From Vibrio sp. Y2-5 (GTDB lineage: Bacteria; Pseudomonadota; Gammaproteobacteria; Enterobacterales; Vibrionaceae), in the NCBI RefSeq assembly GCF_014596725.1, contig NZ_JACVEG010000006.1, forward strand, positions 124,001 to 188,000: 64,000 nucleotides of DNA, in the 5' to 3' direction. Both the position numbers and the translations under genes were made by a program. Of the stretch, positions 30,003-40,653 are shown piece by piece. The notes below the pieces were generated by a model. It saw nothing but the letters and a program-made list of their open reading frames with translations, was not told the DNA's origin and did no database searches. Each line of letters opens with the position of its first letter. Within the stretch, counting starts at the first letter, position 1.

Positions 30003-30605
30003 ATGGAATTGATGGTTAAAGGTGCTAACGCACTAACTGTTTCCGAAACTACTTTCGGACGTGAGTTTAACGAAGCTCTTGTACACCAAGTAGTTGTTGC
30101 GTACGCAGCAGGTGCTCGTCAAGGTACTCGTGCTCAAAAAACACGTTCAGAAGTTTCTGGCGGTGGCGCTAAGCCATGGCGTCAAAAAGGTACTGGCCGT
30201 GCGCGTGCTGGTACAATTCGTAGCCCAATCTGGCGTACAGGTGGTGTTACTTTTGCTGCGAAACCACAAGATCACAGCCAAAAAGTAAACAAGAAAATGT
30301 ACCGTGGTGCTATGAAGAGCATTTTCTCTGAGCTAGTTCGTCAAGAGCGTTTAATCGTTGTTGAAAACTTCTCAGTAGAAGCACCAAAAACTAAAGAGCT
30401 AACAGCTAAGCTGAAAGAACTTGAACTTAACGATGTTCTAATCGTTACTGGTGAAGTAGACGAGAATCTATTCTTAGCTGCGCGTAACCTATACAAAGTT
30501 GACGTGCGTGACGTTTCTGGTATCGACCCAGTAAGCCTAATCGCATTTGACAAGGTTCTTATGACTGCTGATGCAGTTAAGCAAGTTGAGGAGATGCTGG
30601 CATGA
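30003..30605 (+). CDS. rplD: 50S ribosomal protein L4, operon regulator
   Basis: Binds 23S rRNA and lines the exit tunnel; in E. coli it is also the feedback regulator of the S10 operon and an inhibitor of RNase E. The 200 residues contain the extended tunnel loop ([19 protein letters not shown]) and EVSGGGAK. It overlaps rplW by 4 bp (ATGA), which couples their translation. Confidence 0.98.
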   Translation: MELMVKGANALTVSETTFGREFNEALVHQVVVAYAAGARQGTRAQKTRSEVSGGGAKPWRQKGTGRARAGTIRSPIWRTGGVTFAAKPQDHSQKVNKKMYRGAMKSIFSELVRQERLIVVENFSVEAPKTKELTAKLKELELNDVLIVTGEVDENLFLAARNLYKVDVRDVSGIDPVSLIAFDKVLMTADAVKQVEEMLA

Positions 30606-30904
30606 TCCGTGAAGAGCGTCTACTAAAAGTTCTACGTGCACCGCACATCTCTGAAAAAGCAACTATGGCTGCTGAGAAAGCGAACACTATCGTTTTCAAA
30701 GTATCTATCGATGCTACTAAAAAAGAGATCAAAGCAGCTGTAGAAAAGCTATTTGAAGTTGAAGTTAAGTCTGTAAACACTCTTATCACTAAGGGTAAGA
30801 CCAAGCGTCAAGGGCTACGCCAAGGCCGTCGTTCAGACGTGAAAAAAGCGTACGTTACTTTGAACGAAGGTCAAGATCTTGACTTTGTTGGCGGCGCGGA
30901 ATAA
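30602..30904 (+). CDS. rplW: 50S ribosomal protein L23
   Basis: Located at the tunnel exit, where it docks trigger factor and SRP. The 100 residues start [20 protein letters not shown], and [14 protein letters not shown] forms the rRNA-binding loop. Its start overlaps the end of rplD by 4 bp. Confidence 0.98.
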   Translation: MIREERLLKVLRAPHISEKATMAAEKANTIVFKVSIDATKKEIKAAVEKLFEVEVKSVNTLITKGKTKRQGLRQGRRSDVKKAYVTLNEGQDLDFVGGAE

Positions 30905-30920
30905 CAGGAGTAGTTGAAAA

Positions 30921-31745
30921 ATGGCTATTGTTAAATGTAAGCCGACTTCGGCTGGTCGCCGTCACGTTGTTAAAGTTGTTAACGCTGACCTACACAAAGG
31001 TAAGCCTTACGCACCTCTTCTAGAGAAAAACTCTAAGAACGGTGGTCGTAACAACAACGGTCGTATCACAGTTCGTCATATCGGTGGTGGTCACAAACAT
31101 CATTACCGTGTGATTGACTTTAAACGTACTAAAGATGGTGTTCCAGCGAAAGTTGAGCGTCTTGAATACGATCCAAACCGTAGCGCAAACATCGCTCTAG
31201 TTCTGTACGCAGACGGTGAGCGTCGTTACATCCTTGCACCTAAAGGTGTTAAAGCTGGTGATGCTATCCAGTCTGGTGCTGATGCACCAATCAAAGCTGG
31301 TAACGCACTTCCAATGCGTAACATCCCAGTAGGTTCAACTGTACACAACGTTGAACTTAAGCCTGGTAAAGGTGGTCAGCTAGCTCGTTCGGCTGGTGCA
31401 TATGCTCAAATCGTTGCTCGCGACGGTGCATACGTAACTATCCGTCTACGTTCTGGCGAGATGCGCAAAGTATTGTCTGAAGGCCGTGCAACAATCGGTG
31501 AAGTAGGCAACGCAGAGCACATGCTACGTGAATTAGGTAAAGCTGGTGCAAGCCGTTGGCGTGGTGTTCGTCCTACCGTTCGCGGTGTGGTAATGAACCC
31601 GGTTGACCACCCACATGGTGGTGGTGAAGGCCGTACGTCTGGTGGTCGTCACCCAGTTTCTCCTTGGGGTATGCCAACTAAAGGCTACAAAACTCGTAGC
31701 AACAAACGCACTGACAAGTACATCGTACGTCGTCGCAATAAGTAA
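30921..31745 (+). CDS. rplB: 50S ribosomal protein L2
   Basis: Core protein of the peptidyl-transferase region and intersubunit bridge. The 274 residues begin [18 protein letters not shown]; the conserved HPHGGGEGR motif near residue 230 holds the catalytically important His. The C-terminal [16 protein letters not shown] is basic. It lies 16 bp after rplW. Confidence 0.98.
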   Translation: MAIVKCKPTSAGRRHVVKVVNADLHKGKPYAPLLEKNSKNGGRNNNGRITVRHIGGGHKHHYRVIDFKRTKDGVPAKVERLEYDPNRSANIALVLYADGERRYILAPKGVKAGDAIQSGADAPIKAGNALPMRNIPVGSTVHNVELKPGKGGQLARSAGAYAQIVARDGAYVTIRLRSGEMRKVLSEGRATIGEVGNAEHMLRELGKAGASRWRGVRPTVRGVVMNPVDHPHGGGEGRTSGGRHPVSPWGMPTKGYKTRSNKRTDKYIVRRRNK

Positions 31746-31762
31746 TCTATTTAAGAGGATAA

Positions 31763-32044
<282 letters not shown>

Positions 32045-32054
32045 GGAGTAGATG

Positions 32055-32387
32055 ATGGAAGCATTAGCTAAACATAACTTTGCTCGCATTTCGCCTCAGA
32101 AAGCTCGCTTAGTTGCAGATCAAATTCGCGGTAAGAAAGTTGACCAAGCTCTAGAACTTCTAACATTCAGCAACAAGAAAGCTGCTGAGCTAGTTAAGAA
32201 AGTTCTTGAGTCAGCAATCGCTAACGCGGAACATAACGAAGGTGCTGACATTGACGATCTACGTGTCGCTAAAATCTTCGTAGATGAGGGCCCTATCATG
32301 AAGCGTATTATGCCTCGTGCTAAAGGCCGTGCGGATCGTATCTTGAAGCGTTCAAGCCACATTACTGTGGTTGTCGCAGATCGCTAA
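32055..32387 (+). CDS. rplV: 50S ribosomal protein L22
   Basis: Lines the exit tunnel and is a site of macrolide resistance changes. Two ATG codons stand side by side (32052 and 32055). I prefer 32055 (110 residues), because GGAG at 32045-32048 is then 6 bp away rather than 3. The sequence [22 protein letters not shown] and the C-terminal [20 protein letters not shown] are typical. Confidence 0.96.
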   Translation: MEALAKHNFARISPQKARLVADQIRGKKVDQALELLTFSNKKAAELVKKVLESAIANAEHNEGADIDDLRVAKIFVDEGPIMKRIMPRAKGRADRILKRSSHITVVVADR

Positions 32388-32406
32388 GAGACTAGGAGAG
32401 TAAGCA

Positions 32407-33108
32407 ATGGGTCAAAAAGTACATCCTAATGGTATTCGTCTAGGCATCGTTAAGCCTTGGAATGCTACATGGTTTGCTAATACCAAAGATTTCGCTGACA
32501 ACCTAGACGGCGACTTCAAGGTACGTCAGTTCCTAACTAAAGAACTGTCAAAAGCGTCTCTTTCACGTATCGTTATCGAGCGTCCAGCGAAGAGCATCCG
32601 TGTGACTATTCACACTGCTCGTCCTGGTGTTGTTATCGGTAAGAAAGGCGAAGACGTTGAGAAGCTACGCACAGCTGTAGCTAAAATTGCAGGTGTACCA
32701 GCGCAAATCAACATCGCTGAAGTACGTAAGCCTGAGCTAGACGGTCAATTAGTGGCTGATAGCATCGCGTCTCAACTAGAGCGTCGCGTTATGTTCCGTC
32801 GTGCTATGAAGCGTGCGGTACAAAATGCTATGCGTCTAGGCGCTAAAGGTATCAAAGTGGAAGTAAGTGGCCGTCTAGGCGGTGCTGAAATTGCACGTTC
32901 TGAGTGGTACCGTGAAGGCCGTGTGCCTCTACACACTCTACGTGCTGACATTGATTACGCAACTTCTTCAGCTCACACCACATACGGTGTAATCGGCGTT
33001 AAAGTTTGGATCTTCAAGGGCGAAATCCTTGGTGGTATGCCAGCTGCAAACGCTGTTGAGCCTAAGGCTGATAAGCCTGCGAAGAAACCGCGTAAAGGCC
33101 GTAAGTAA
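32407..33108 (+). CDS. rpsC: 30S ribosomal protein S3
   Basis: Forms part of the mRNA entry site and its helicase activity. The 233 residues start [20 protein letters not shown], with a KH domain carrying [15 protein letters not shown], and end in a basic Lys/Pro tail. AGGAG precedes the ATG, 19 bp after rplV. Confidence 0.98.
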
Positions 33109-33119
33109 GGAGTCGACAG

Positions 33120-33530
33120 ATGCTACAACCTAAACGTACTAAGTTCCGTAAGGTTCATACTGGTCGTAACCGTGGTCTAGCAAAAGGTACTGAAGTTAGC
33201 TTTGGTTCTTTTGGTTTGAAAGCTGTAGGCCGTGGTCGCCTAACTGCTCGTCAAATCGAAGCGGCACGTCGTGCGATGACACGTCACATTAAGCGTCAAG
33301 GTAAAATCTGGATCCGTGTGTTCCCAGACAAACCAATCACTGAAAAACCACTTGAAGTTCGTCAAGGTAAGGGTAAAGGTAACGTTGAGTACTGGGTAGC
33401 CCAAATCCAACCTGGTAAGGTTATGTACGAAGTTGATGGTGTACCTGAAGAATTGGCACGTGAAGCGTTCCGCCTAGCGGCTCGTAAACTGCCATTCAAG
33501 ACTACATTTGTAACTAAGCAGGTGATGTGA
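33120..33530 (+). CDS. rplP: 50S ribosomal protein L16
   Basis: Late-assembly protein that positions A-site tRNA. The 136 residues begin [19 protein letters not shown], with SFGSFGLKA and the [20 protein letters not shown] stretch. Its TGA overlaps the rpmC start by 1 nt (TGATG), giving coupled translation. Confidence 0.98.
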
Positions 33531-33721
33531 TGAAAGCACAAGATCTACGCGAAAAGAGCGTTGAAGAGCTTAACACTGAGTTATTAGCGTTGCTTAAAGA
33601 GCAGTTCAACTTGCGTATGCAAGCTGCGACTGGTCAACTACAGCAAACTCATACTCTGAAAGCTGTCCGCCGTGATATCGCACGTGTGAAAACTGTTTTG
33701 ACTGAGAAGGCAGGCGCATAA
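33530..33721 (+). CDS. rpmC: 50S ribosomal protein L29
   Basis: Small helical protein next to L23 at the exit tunnel. ATG 33530 gives 63 residues ([18 protein letters not shown]); the GTG one codon upstream would overlap rplP further and is less likely. Starts and stops overlap by 1 nt with both neighbours (rplP and rpsQ). Confidence 0.96.
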   Translation: MKAQDLREKSVEELNTELLALLKEQFNLRMQAATGQLQQTHTLKAVRRDIARVKTVLTEKAGA

Positions 33722-33975
33722 TGAGCGACAAAATTCGTACCCAACAAGGTCGTGTTACTAGCGACAAGATGGACAAGTCTATCACTGTTGCTATCGAGCG
33801 TTTCGTAAAGCACCCAATCTACGGTAAATTCGTTAAGCGCACGACTAAAGTACACGCACATGATGAAAACAACGAATGTGGCCTAGGCGACTTAGTTGAA
33901 ATCAAAGAGTGTCGTCCACTGTCTAAGACTAAATCTTGGACTTTGGTAAAAGTTCTAGAGAAAGCTAAGATTTAA
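33721..33975 (+). CDS. rpsQ: 30S ribosomal protein S17
   Basis: Last gene of the S10 operon; binds 16S rRNA early in assembly. The 84 residues include [20 protein letters not shown] and the loop [19 protein letters not shown]. Its ATG overlaps the rpmC stop by 1 nt (TAATG). A terminator-like hairpin follows 20 bp later. Confidence 0.98.
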   Translation: MSDKIRTQQGRVTSDKMDKSITVAIERFVKHPIYGKFVKRTTKVHAHDENNECGLGDLVEIKECRPLSKTKSWTLVKVLEKAKI

Positions 33976-33995
33976 TTAGTTTTTTCTGACTGAAT

Positions 33996-34033
33996 AAACG
34001 GCTCCAAAAATAATTTTGGGGCCGTTTATTTTT
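33996..34033 (+). terminator. terminator at the end of the S10 operon
   Basis: AAACGGC-CCAAAA pairs with TTTTGGGGCCGTTT around a short ATAA loop, followed by ATTTTTT. It separates the S10 operon from the spc operon. Confidence 0.85.
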
Positions 34034-34060
34034 TGACTACCCAATATAAAAAAAGGGTGG

Positions 34061-34115
34061 TACAATTCGCGTCCCTTTAAAGAGGCAGCCCGACCCGAGA
34101 TGGGTCTAGTTTTTT
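34061..34115 (+). promoter_or_regulatory. spc operon promoter region with attenuator-like hairpin
   Basis: TACAAT at 34061-34066 is a plausible -10 element, but the best upstream hexamer, TTGACT at 34033, is 22 bp away, so the promoter call is weak. About 25 bp further on, GACCC-GAGAT-GGGTC (34092-34106) is followed by TAGTTTTTT, which looks like a small terminator or attenuator in the leader of rplN. Confidence 0.4.
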
Positions 34116-34136
34116 AATATTTAGCGGAGCACTAAC

Positions 34137-34508
34137 ATGATCCAAATGCAAAGTATGCTGGACGCAGCTGATAACTCAGGCGCTCGCAGCGTAATGTGTA
34201 TTAAGGTTCTGGGTGGCTCTCACCGTCGTTACGCCCACGTTGGCGACATCATTAAAGTTACTGTTAAGGAAGCAATTCCTCGCGGTAAAGTTAAGAAAGG
34301 TGATGTACTGAAGGCGGTGGTAGTTCGCACCCGTAAAGGCGTTCGTCGTCCAGACGGTTCTGTCATTCGCTTCGACCGTAACGCTTGCGTACTGTTAAAC
34401 AACAACAGTGAGCAACCTATCGGTACACGTATCTTTGGTCCAGTGACACGTGAACTTCGTAATGCGAAATTCATGAAAATTGTCTCACTGGCTCCAGAAG
34501 TTCTGTAA
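34137..34508 (+). CDS. rplN: 50S ribosomal protein L14
   Basis: First gene of the spc operon; sits at the subunit interface beside L19. The 123 residues start [20 protein letters not shown] and contain [20 protein letters not shown]. The start has GCGGAGC in front. It follows the S10-operon terminator by 103 bp. Confidence 0.98.
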   Translation: MIQMQSMLDAADNSGARSVMCIKVLGGSHRRYAHVGDIIKVTVKEAIPRGKVKKGDVLKAVVVRTRKGVRRPDGSVIRFDRNACVLLNNNSEQPIGTRIFGPVTRELRNAKFMKIVSLAPEVL

Positions 34509-34523
34509 GGAGCACGTAAAAAG

Positions 34524-34841
34524 ATGGCAGCTAAAATCCGTCGTAATGACGAAGTAATCGTTCTTGCTGGTAAAGATAAAGGCAAGAAAGGTAAAGTAAC
34601 TAAGGTACTAGCAACTGGTAAAGTTATCGTAGAAGGTATTAACCTTGTTAAGAAACACCAGAAACCTGTTCCTGCACTAGGCATCCAAGGTGGTGTTGTA
34701 GAGCAAGAAGCAGCGATCGACGTTTCTAACGTGGCAATCTTCAACGCAGCTACTGGTAAAGCTGACCGTATCGGTTTCCGTTTCGAAGATGGTAAGAAAG
34801 TACGTTTCTTTAAATCTAACAACGAAATCGTTTCTAACTAA
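34524..34841 (+). CDS. rplX: 50S ribosomal protein L24
   Basis: Assembly initiator that binds 23S rRNA domain I. It has 105 residues with a KOW motif ([18 protein letters not shown]) at the N-terminus. It follows rplN by 15 bp. Confidence 0.98.
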   Translation: MAAKIRRNDEVIVLAGKDKGKKGKVTKVLATGKVIVEGINLVKKHQKPVPALGIQGGVVEQEAAIDVSNVAIFNAATGKADRIGFRFEDGKKVRFFKSNNEIVSN

Positions 34842-34864
34842 TAGAAGTAATTTGGAGTTCTACT

Positions 34865-35404
34865 ATGGCGAAACTGCATGATTACTACAAGTCGTCTGTA
34901 GTCGCTGATCTGACCAAACAGTTCAGCTATACAAGCGTCATGCAAGTCCCTAGAATTGAGAAAATCACCCTCAATATGGGCGTTGGTGAAGCAATCAACG
35001 ATAAGAAACTGCTAGAAAACGCAGCATCTGATATGGCAACGATCTCTGGTCAAAAGCCACTAATCACTAAAGCGCGTAAATCTGTTGCAGGTTTCAAAAT
35101 CCGTGAAGGCTACCCAATTGGTTGTAAAGTAACCTTGCGTGGCGAGCGCATGTGGGATTTTCTGGAGCGTTTGATTTCTATCGCTCTTCCACGTGTACGA
35201 GATTTCCGTGGTGTTAGCGCTAAGTCTTTTGACGGTCGCGGTAACTACAGCATGGGCGTTCGCGAGCAAATCATCTTCCCGGAAATCGACTATGATAAAG
35301 TCGATCGAGTACGCGGTCTTGATATCACTATCACGACGTCTGCTGCTACCGATGAGGAAGGCCGAGCTCTGCTGGCTGCCTTTAACTTCCCATTCCGCAA
35401 GTAA
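34865..35404 (+). CDS. rplE: 50S ribosomal protein L5
   Basis: Central protuberance protein that carries 5S rRNA. The 179 residues start [19 protein letters not shown], with LNMGVGEA and [20 protein letters not shown]. In E. coli the S8 repressor site lies near the start of this gene; I did not test the fold here. Confidence 0.98.
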   Translation: MAKLHDYYKSSVVADLTKQFSYTSVMQVPRIEKITLNMGVGEAINDKKLLENAASDMATISGQKPLITKARKSVAGFKIREGYPIGCKVTLRGERMWDFLERLISIALPRVRDFRGVSAKSFDGRGNYSMGVREQIIFPEIDYDKVDRVRGLDITITTSAATDEEGRALLAAFNFPFRK

Positions 35405-35421
35405 GGTGACGGGTTACTGTT

Positions 35422-35727
35422 ATGGCTAAAAATTCAATGAAAGCGCGCGAAGCTAAGCGCGCGAAGCTAGTAGCACAGTTCGCTGAAAAGCGTGCAGCGC
35501 TAAAAGCTATCATCAGCGATGTAAACGCATCAGAAGAAGATCGTTGGAATGCGGTTCTTAAACTGCAAACTCTTCCACGTGACTCAAGTGCATCACGTCA
35601 GCGCAACCGTTGCAACCAAACTGGTCGCCCACACGGTTACCTACGTAAATTCGGTCTAAGCCGTATCAAAGTTCGTGAAGCTTGCATGAAAGGCGAGATT
35701 CCTGGACTTCGTAAGGCTAGCTGGTAA
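35422..35727 (+). CDS. rpsN: 30S ribosomal protein S14, zinc-free form
   Basis: Head protein of the small subunit. At 101 residues, with no paired CxxC motifs, this is the long zinc-independent form. The C-terminal half [20 protein letters not shown] is diagnostic. It lies 17 bp after rplE. Confidence 0.97.
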   Translation: MAKNSMKAREAKRAKLVAQFAEKRAALKAIISDVNASEEDRWNAVLKLQTLPRDSSASRQRNRCNQTGRPHGYLRKFGLSRIKVREACMKGEIPGLRKASW

Positions 35728-35756
35728 TTGCCACTTAATCATTTGGAGTAAAGACT

Positions 35757-36149
35757 ATGAGCATGCAAGATCCGATTTCGGATATGCTGACCCGTGTTCG
35801 TAACGGTCAGGCAGCAAACAAAGTTGCTGTAAAAATGCCTTCTTCAAAGCTTAAAGTTGCAATTGCTGCACTACTTAAAGCTGAAGGTTACATCGCAGAC
35901 TTCGCTGTAGAAAGCGGAGCAAAACCTGAGCTAGAAATCACTCTTAAGTATTTCCAAGCTAAACCAGTAATTGAGCAAATCAAACGTGTTTCACGTCCTG
36001 GTCTTCGTGTTTACAAGAAGAAAGGCGAACTACCTTCTGTAATGGGTGGTCTTGGTATTGCTGTTGTTTCAACGTCAAAGGGTCTTATGTCTGACCGTGC
36101 TGCTCGTAAAGCAGGTCTAGGCGGCGAAATCCTTTGCTACGTAGCATAA
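35757..36149 (+). CDS. rpsH: 30S ribosomal protein S8
   Basis: Central-domain assembly protein and, in E. coli, the translational repressor of the spc operon. The 130 residues begin [20 protein letters not shown] and end [17 protein letters not shown] precedes the start by the usual distance. Confidence 0.98.
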   Translation: MSMQDPISDMLTRVRNGQAANKVAVKMPSSKLKVAIAALLKAEGYIADFAVESGAKPELEITLKYFQAKPVIEQIKRVSRPGLRVYKKKGELPSVMGGLGIAVVSTSKGLMSDRAARKAGLGGEILCYVA

Positions 36150-36163
36150 TTAAGGAGTAGAAC

Positions 36164-36697
36164 ATGTCTCGTGTTGCTAAAGCACCTGTCGCTATTCCAG
36201 CTGGCGTAGAGGTGAAATTGAACGGTCAAGAGATCACTGTGAAGGGCGCTAAGGGTGAATTAACTCGCGTTCTTAATGATGCAGTTGTGATCGCTCAAGT
36301 TGAAAACAACCTAACATTCGGCCCTAAAGAAGGTGTCGTTAATGCTTGGGCACAAGCAGGTACTGCTCGTGCACTAGTAAACAACATGGTTGTTGGTGTT
36401 ACTGAAGGCTTTACTAAGAAGCTAACTCTTAAGGGTGTTGGTTACCGTGCTGCTATGAAAGGCAACGCTGTAGCGTTAACTCTAGGCTTCTCTCACCCTG
36501 TTGAGCACGAGTTGCCAGCGGGTATTAAAGCCGAGTGTCCAAGCCAAACTGAAATTGTACTAACTGGTGCTGATAAGCAAGTAGTTGGTCAAGTTGCGGC
36601 TGACATTCGTTCTTACCGCGCGCCTGAGCCTTATAAAGGTAAAGGTATTCGTTACGCAGATGAAAATGTGCGTACTAAAGAAGCTAAGAAGAAGTAA
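36164..36697 (+). CDS. rplF: 50S ribosomal protein L6
   Basis: Two-domain protein near the factor-binding stalk. The 177 residues start [18 protein letters not shown], and the C-terminal [14 protein letters not shown] motif is typical. It lies 14 bp after rpsH with AAGGAG in front. Confidence 0.98.
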   Translation: MSRVAKAPVAIPAGVEVKLNGQEITVKGAKGELTRVLNDAVVIAQVENNLTFGPKEGVVNAWAQAGTARALVNNMVVGVTEGFTKKLTLKGVGYRAAMKGNAVALTLGFSHPVEHELPAGIKAECPSQTEIVLTGADKQVVGQVAADIRSYRAPEPYKGKGIRYADENVRTKEAKKK

Positions 36698-36706
36698 GGT
36701 AACACT

Positions 36707-37060
36707 ATGGATAAGAAAGCATCTCGCATCCGTCGTGCTACACGTGCACGTCGTAAGATTGCAGAACTGGGTGCAACTCGCCTAGTAGTACACCGTACTC
36801 CTCGTCACGTGTACGCACAAGTGATTGCAGCTAACGGCTCTGAGGTTATCGCAGCAGCATCTACTGTAGAAAAAGCGATCCGTGAGCAAGTTAAATACAC
36901 TGGTAACGTTGATGCAGCTAAGGCAGTTGGTAAAGCTGTTGCTGAGCGCGCTCTTGAAAAAGGCGTAACAGCTGTTGCATTTGATCGTTCTGGTTTCCAA
37001 TACCACGGTCGAGTAGCGGCGCTAGCAGAATCTGCTCGCGAAGCTGGTCTGAAATTCTAA
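36707..37060 (+). CDS. rplR: 50S ribosomal protein L18
   Basis: Carries 5S rRNA into the large subunit with L5. It has 117 residues: a basic N-terminus ([18 protein letters not shown]), then [16 protein letters not shown] and a C-terminal [20 protein letters not shown]. It lies 9 bp after rplF. Confidence 0.98.
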
Positions 37061-37074
37061 GGTAGGGTTGGAAG

Positions 37075-37578
37075 ATGGCTAAAGAACAACAAGTTCAAGC
37101 GAATGATTTGCAAGAAAAATTAATCGCTGTTAACCGTGTTTCTAAAACGGTTAAAGGTGGTCGAATCATGAGCTTCACTGCACTAACTGTAGTTGGTGAC
37201 GGTAATGGTCGTGTAGGTTTCGGTTACGGCAAAGCTCGTGAAGTACCTGCTGCGATTCAAAAAGCAATGGAAAAAGCACGTCGTAACATGACTACGATCG
37301 CGCTTAACGAAGGCACTCTTCACCACCCGGTGAAAGGTCGTCACTCGGGCTCTAAAGTTTACATGCAGCCAGCTGCAGAAGGTACGGGTGTTATCGCAGG
37401 TGGTGCGATGCGTGCAGTACTTGAAGTTGCAGGTGTACATAACGTTCTATCTAAAGCATACGGTTCAACGAACCCTATCAACATCGTTCGTGCAACGATC
37501 GATGCTCTAGCTAGCGTTAAGTCACCAGAAATGGTTGCTGCTAAGCGTGGTCTAACTGTTGAATCTATTTCGGAGTAA
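37075..37578 (+). CDS. rpsE: 30S ribosomal protein S5
   Basis: Fidelity-related protein of the small subunit and a spectinomycin-resistance site. The 167 residues contain [19 protein letters not shown] and the double-stranded RNA-binding stretch [20 protein letters not shown]. rpmD starts 7 bp after its stop. Confidence 0.98.
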   Translation: MAKEQQVQANDLQEKLIAVNRVSKTVKGGRIMSFTALTVVGDGNGRVGFGYGKAREVPAAIQKAMEKARRNMTTIALNEGTLHHPVKGRHSGSKVYMQPAAEGTGVIAGGAMRAVLEVAGVHNVLSKAYGSTNPINIVRATIDALASVKSPEMVAAKRGLTVESISE

Positions 37579-37585
37579 GAACACA

Positions 37586-37762
37586 ATGGCAACTATTAAA
37601 GTAACTCAAACTAAAAGCTCAATTGGTCGCCTACCTAAGCACAAAGCTACTTTGCGCGGTTTAGGCCTTCGTAAAATCAACCATACAGTAGAACTTGAAG
37701 ATACTCCGTGTGTACGCGGTATGATCAACAAGGTTTACTACATGGTTAAAGTTGAGGAGTAA
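37586..37762 (+). CDS. rpmD: 50S ribosomal protein L30
   Basis: Small large-subunit protein. ATG 37586 gives 58 residues ([20 protein letters not shown]); the longer frame starting at 37559 overlaps rpsE and is not credible. C-terminal [16 protein letters not shown] fits. Confidence 0.97.
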
Positions 37763-37767
37763 TCATA

Positions 37768-38202
37768 ATGTTTTTGAATACTCTAGCACCAGCTGCTGGT
37801 TCAAAGCCTTCTAAGAAGCGCGTTGGCCGTGGTATTGGTTCAGGCCTAGGTAAAACTGGTGGCCGTGGCCATAAAGGTCAAAAGTCGCGTTCAGGCGGTA
37901 AAGTTCGTCCAGGTTTTGAAGGCGGTCAGATGCCATTGAAACAACGTCTACCTAAATTCGGTTTCACTTCTCGTAAGAGCCTAGTGTCTGCTGAAGTTCG
38001 TCTAGCTGAGCTAGCGAAAGTAACAGGTGACGTGGTTGATCTAAACAGCTTGAAAGCTGCAAACGTTGTTACAAAGAACATCGAGTTTGTTAAAGTTGTT
38101 CTTTCTGGCGAGATCAGCAAGGCAGTGACTGTAAAAGGTCTGCGTGTAACTAAAGGCGCGCAAGCTGCAATCGAAGCTGCAGGCGGTAAAATCGAGGCAT
38201 AA
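37768..38202 (+). CDS. rplO: 50S ribosomal protein L15
   Basis: Late-assembly protein of the large subunit. The 144 residues begin [20 protein letters not shown]; a long Gly/Lys/Arg-rich extension ([20 protein letters not shown]) enters the rRNA core, and the C-terminal domain is globular. It lies 5 bp after rpmD. Confidence 0.98.
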   Translation: MFLNTLAPAAGSKPSKKRVGRGIGSGLGKTGGRGHKGQKSRSGGKVRPGFEGGQMPLKQRLPKFGFTSRKSLVSAEVRLAELAKVTGDVVDLNSLKAANVVTKNIEFVKVVLSGEISKAVTVKGLRVTKGAQAAIEAAGGKIEA

Positions 38203-38222
38203 TCTCGAGGATTGAGGTACAG

Positions 38223-39557
38223 ATGGCTAAGAAACCAGGACAAGATTTTCGTAGTGCTCAGGGCGGCTTGGGTGAGTTAAAATCGCGCTTATTATTCGTA
38301 ATTGGTGCACTTTTAGTATTCCGAGCGGGCTCTTTTGTGCCGATTCCTGGTATTGACGCAGCTGTACTTGCCGATTTGTTCGAACAGCAAAAAGGTACCA
38401 TCGTTGAAATGTTTAACATGTTCTCCGGTGGTGCTCTTTCGCGTGCATCTATCTTTGCATTGGGCATTATGCCGTATATTTCGGCATCTATTGTTGTCCA
38501 ATTGCTTACAGTAGTTCATCCAGCGTTAGCGGAACTCAAGAAAGAGGGTGAAGCAGGCCGTCGTAAGATTAGCCAATATACGCGTTATGGCACGCTTGTA
38601 CTTGCAACATTCCAAGCTATTGGTATCGCAACAGGTCTACCAAACATGGTCAACAATCTGGTCGTTATCGACCAAACCATGTTTACCCTAATTGCTACCG
38701 TGAGTTTAGTAACTGGCACCATGTTCCTAATGTGGTTAGGTGAACAAATTACAGAGCGCGGAATTGGTAACGGTATTTCGTTACTTATCTTTGCAGGTAT
38801 TGTTGCTGGATTGCCTTCAGCAATCGGACATACTATCGAGCAAGCGCGTCAAGGTGAACTGCATGTACTTCTTCTGTTGTTGATTGCGGTAGTTGCTTTT
38901 GCTGTTATTTACTTCGTTGTTTTCATGGAGCGTGGTCAGCGTCGAATCGTCGTTAACTATGCGAAGCGTCAACAAGGTCGTAAAGTTTTTGCAGCGCAAA
39001 GCACACACTTGCCATTGAAAATTAATATGGCTGGTGTAATACCTGCGATCTTTGCATCAAGTATTATCCTGTTCCCAGGAACACTGGCTCAGTGGTTTGG
39101 TCAGAACGGTGAGAGCAGCACATTTGGTTGGTTAACTGATGTGTCTTTAGCTCTTAGCCCAGGTCAACCTCTGTATGTAATGCTTTATGCAGCAGCGATT
39201 ATATTCTTCTGTTTCTTCTATACAGCGTTGGTATTTAACCCACGTGAAACAGCAGATAATTTGAAGAAGTCAGGTGCATTCGTACCCGGTATCCGCCCAG
39301 GAGAACAGACAGCGAAATATATCGATAAAGTAATGACACGTTTAACCTTAGCGGGTGCGTTATACATTACCTTTATCTGTCTGATCCCTGAGTTCATGAT
39401 GGTCGCATGGAACGTACGTTTCTATTTCGGCGGAACATCACTACTAATCGTAGTTGTTGTAATCATGGACTTTATGGCACAGGTTCAGACACATATGATG
39501 TCCAATCAATATGAGTCTGTGTTGAAAAAAGCGAATCTGAAAGGCTACGGTCGATAA
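38223..39557 (+). CDS. secY: SecY, channel subunit of the Sec translocon
   Basis: Inner-membrane pore of SecYEG through which unfolded proteins cross or enter the membrane. The 444 residues have ten hydrophobic segments. [12 protein letters not shown] opens the plug region, [15 protein letters not shown] is in TM2, and cytoplasmic loops C4 and C5 carry [17 protein letters not shown] and FKSGAF-like [15 protein letters not shown]. It is in its usual place after rplO. rpmJ follows 41 bp later. Confidence 0.98.
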   Translation: MAKKPGQDFRSAQGGLGELKSRLLFVIGALLVFRAGSFVPIPGIDAAVLADLFEQQKGTIVEMFNMFSGGALSRASIFALGIMPYISASIVVQLLTVVHPALAELKKEGEAGRRKISQYTRYGTLVLATFQAIGIATGLPNMVNNLVVIDQTMFTLIATVSLVTGTMFLMWLGEQITERGIGNGISLLIFAGIVAGLPSAIGHTIEQARQGELHVLLLLLIAVVAFAVIYFVVFMERGQRRIVVNYAKRQQGRKVFAAQSTHLPLKINMAGVIPAIFASSIILFPGTLAQWFGQNGESSTFGWLTDVSLALSPGQPLYVMLYAAAIIFFCFFYTALVFNPRETADNLKKSGAFVPGIRPGEQTAKYIDKVMTRLTLAGALYITFICLIPEFMMVAWNVRFYFGGTSLLIVVVVIMDFMAQVQTHMMSNQYESVLKKANLKGYGR

Positions 39558-39598
39558 TTCGACTATAATCCTTCAGGTTAGATTTACGGAGTTTAGCA

Positions 39599-39712
39599 AT
39601 GAAAGTTCGTGCTTCCGTTAAAAAAATCTGCCGTAACTGTAAAGTTATCAAGCGTAACGGTGTCGTTCGCGTGATTTGCAGTGAGCCAAAGCACAAGCAA
39701 CGCCAAGGCTAA
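39599..39712 (+). CDS. rpmJ: 50S ribosomal protein L36, zinc-binding form
   Basis: Short gene of 37 codons reading [16 protein letters not shown] and ending KHKQRQG. Cys11, Cys14, Cys27 and His32 form the zinc ribbon of the C+ type. ACGGAG lies 8 bp upstream. It closes the spc operon after secY. Confidence 0.96.
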
Positions 39713-39729
39713 TTAGCAGAAATTTTTAC

Positions 39730-39758
39730 TTGAAAATTAAAGGTTGGTCGAGTATATT
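39730..39758 (+). promoter_or_regulatory. probable alpha operon promoter
   Basis: TTGAAA (39730-39735), a 17-bp spacer and TATATT (39753-39758). It overlaps the terminator-like hairpin of the preceding operon, with the -10 element in the loop. Confidence 0.6.
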
Positions 39759-39774
39759 CCTCGGCCTACCTTTT
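39742..39774 (+). terminator. terminator-like hairpin at the end of the spc operon
   Basis: GGTTGGTCGAG (39742-39752) pairs with CTCGGCCTACC (39760-39770), with one mismatch and one G-U, around TATATTC; TTTT follows. It is probably only partly efficient, as the spc and alpha operons are often cotranscribed. Confidence 0.6.
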
Positions 39775-39861
39775 GCGTGCAAAAGAAGTAGTATGCCGCA
39801 GCGTATCCTCTACGGGCTTTGCTGCGGATAATTCTTTATATAAAGTACCTAGGAGTGAATA
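39775..39861 (+). promoter_or_regulatory. alpha operon leader, probable S4-binding pseudoknot
   Basis: Leader before rpsM with GCCGCAGC and GCTGCGG segments (about 39794-39830) that can pair and a GTG start. In E. coli a pseudoknot here binds S4 and represses translation. The equivalent fold is inferred from position and the GC-rich complementary segments. Confidence 0.6.
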
Positions 39862-40218
39862 GTGGCCCGTATAGCAGGCATTAACATTCCTGATCAAAAG
39901 CATGCTGTTATCGCATTAACTGCGATCTACGGCATCGGTAAAACTCGCTCGCAAGCTATTCTTGCTGAAGTGGGTATTGCTGAAGATGTTAAGATCAGTG
40001 AACTAACTGAAGAGCAGATCGATCAACTGCGTGATGGTGTAGCTAAATACACTGTAGAGGGTGATCTACGTCGTGAAGTTTCCATGAACATCAAGCGTCT
40101 TATGGACCTTGGTTGTTACCGTGGTCTTCGTCATCGTCGCAGTCTACCACTACGTGGACAGCGTACTAAAACCAATGCTCGCACCCGTAAGGGTCCGCGT
40201 AAGCCGATCAAGAAATAA
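39862..40218 (+). CDS. rpsM: 30S ribosomal protein S13
   Basis: First gene of the alpha operon; contacts P-site tRNA and the large subunit. It has 118 residues from a GTG start ([18 protein letters not shown]), as in E. coli, with AGGAG in front. The C-terminal [17 protein letters not shown] is the basic tRNA-contacting tail. Confidence 0.98.
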   Translation: MARIAGINIPDQKHAVIALTAIYGIGKTRSQAILAEVGIAEDVKISELTEEQIDQLRDGVAKYTVEGDLRREVSMNIKRLMDLGCYRGLRHRRSLPLRGQRTKTNARTRKGPRKPIKK

Positions 40219-40626
<408 letters not shown>

Positions 40627-40653
40627 CGTTTCTGGGAACATTGGAGAAAGATC

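Noticed and set aside
34229-34822. 197-codon minus-strand frame over rplN/rplX
   Set aside because: Antisense to two certain ribosomal genes, with no ribosome site or family match.
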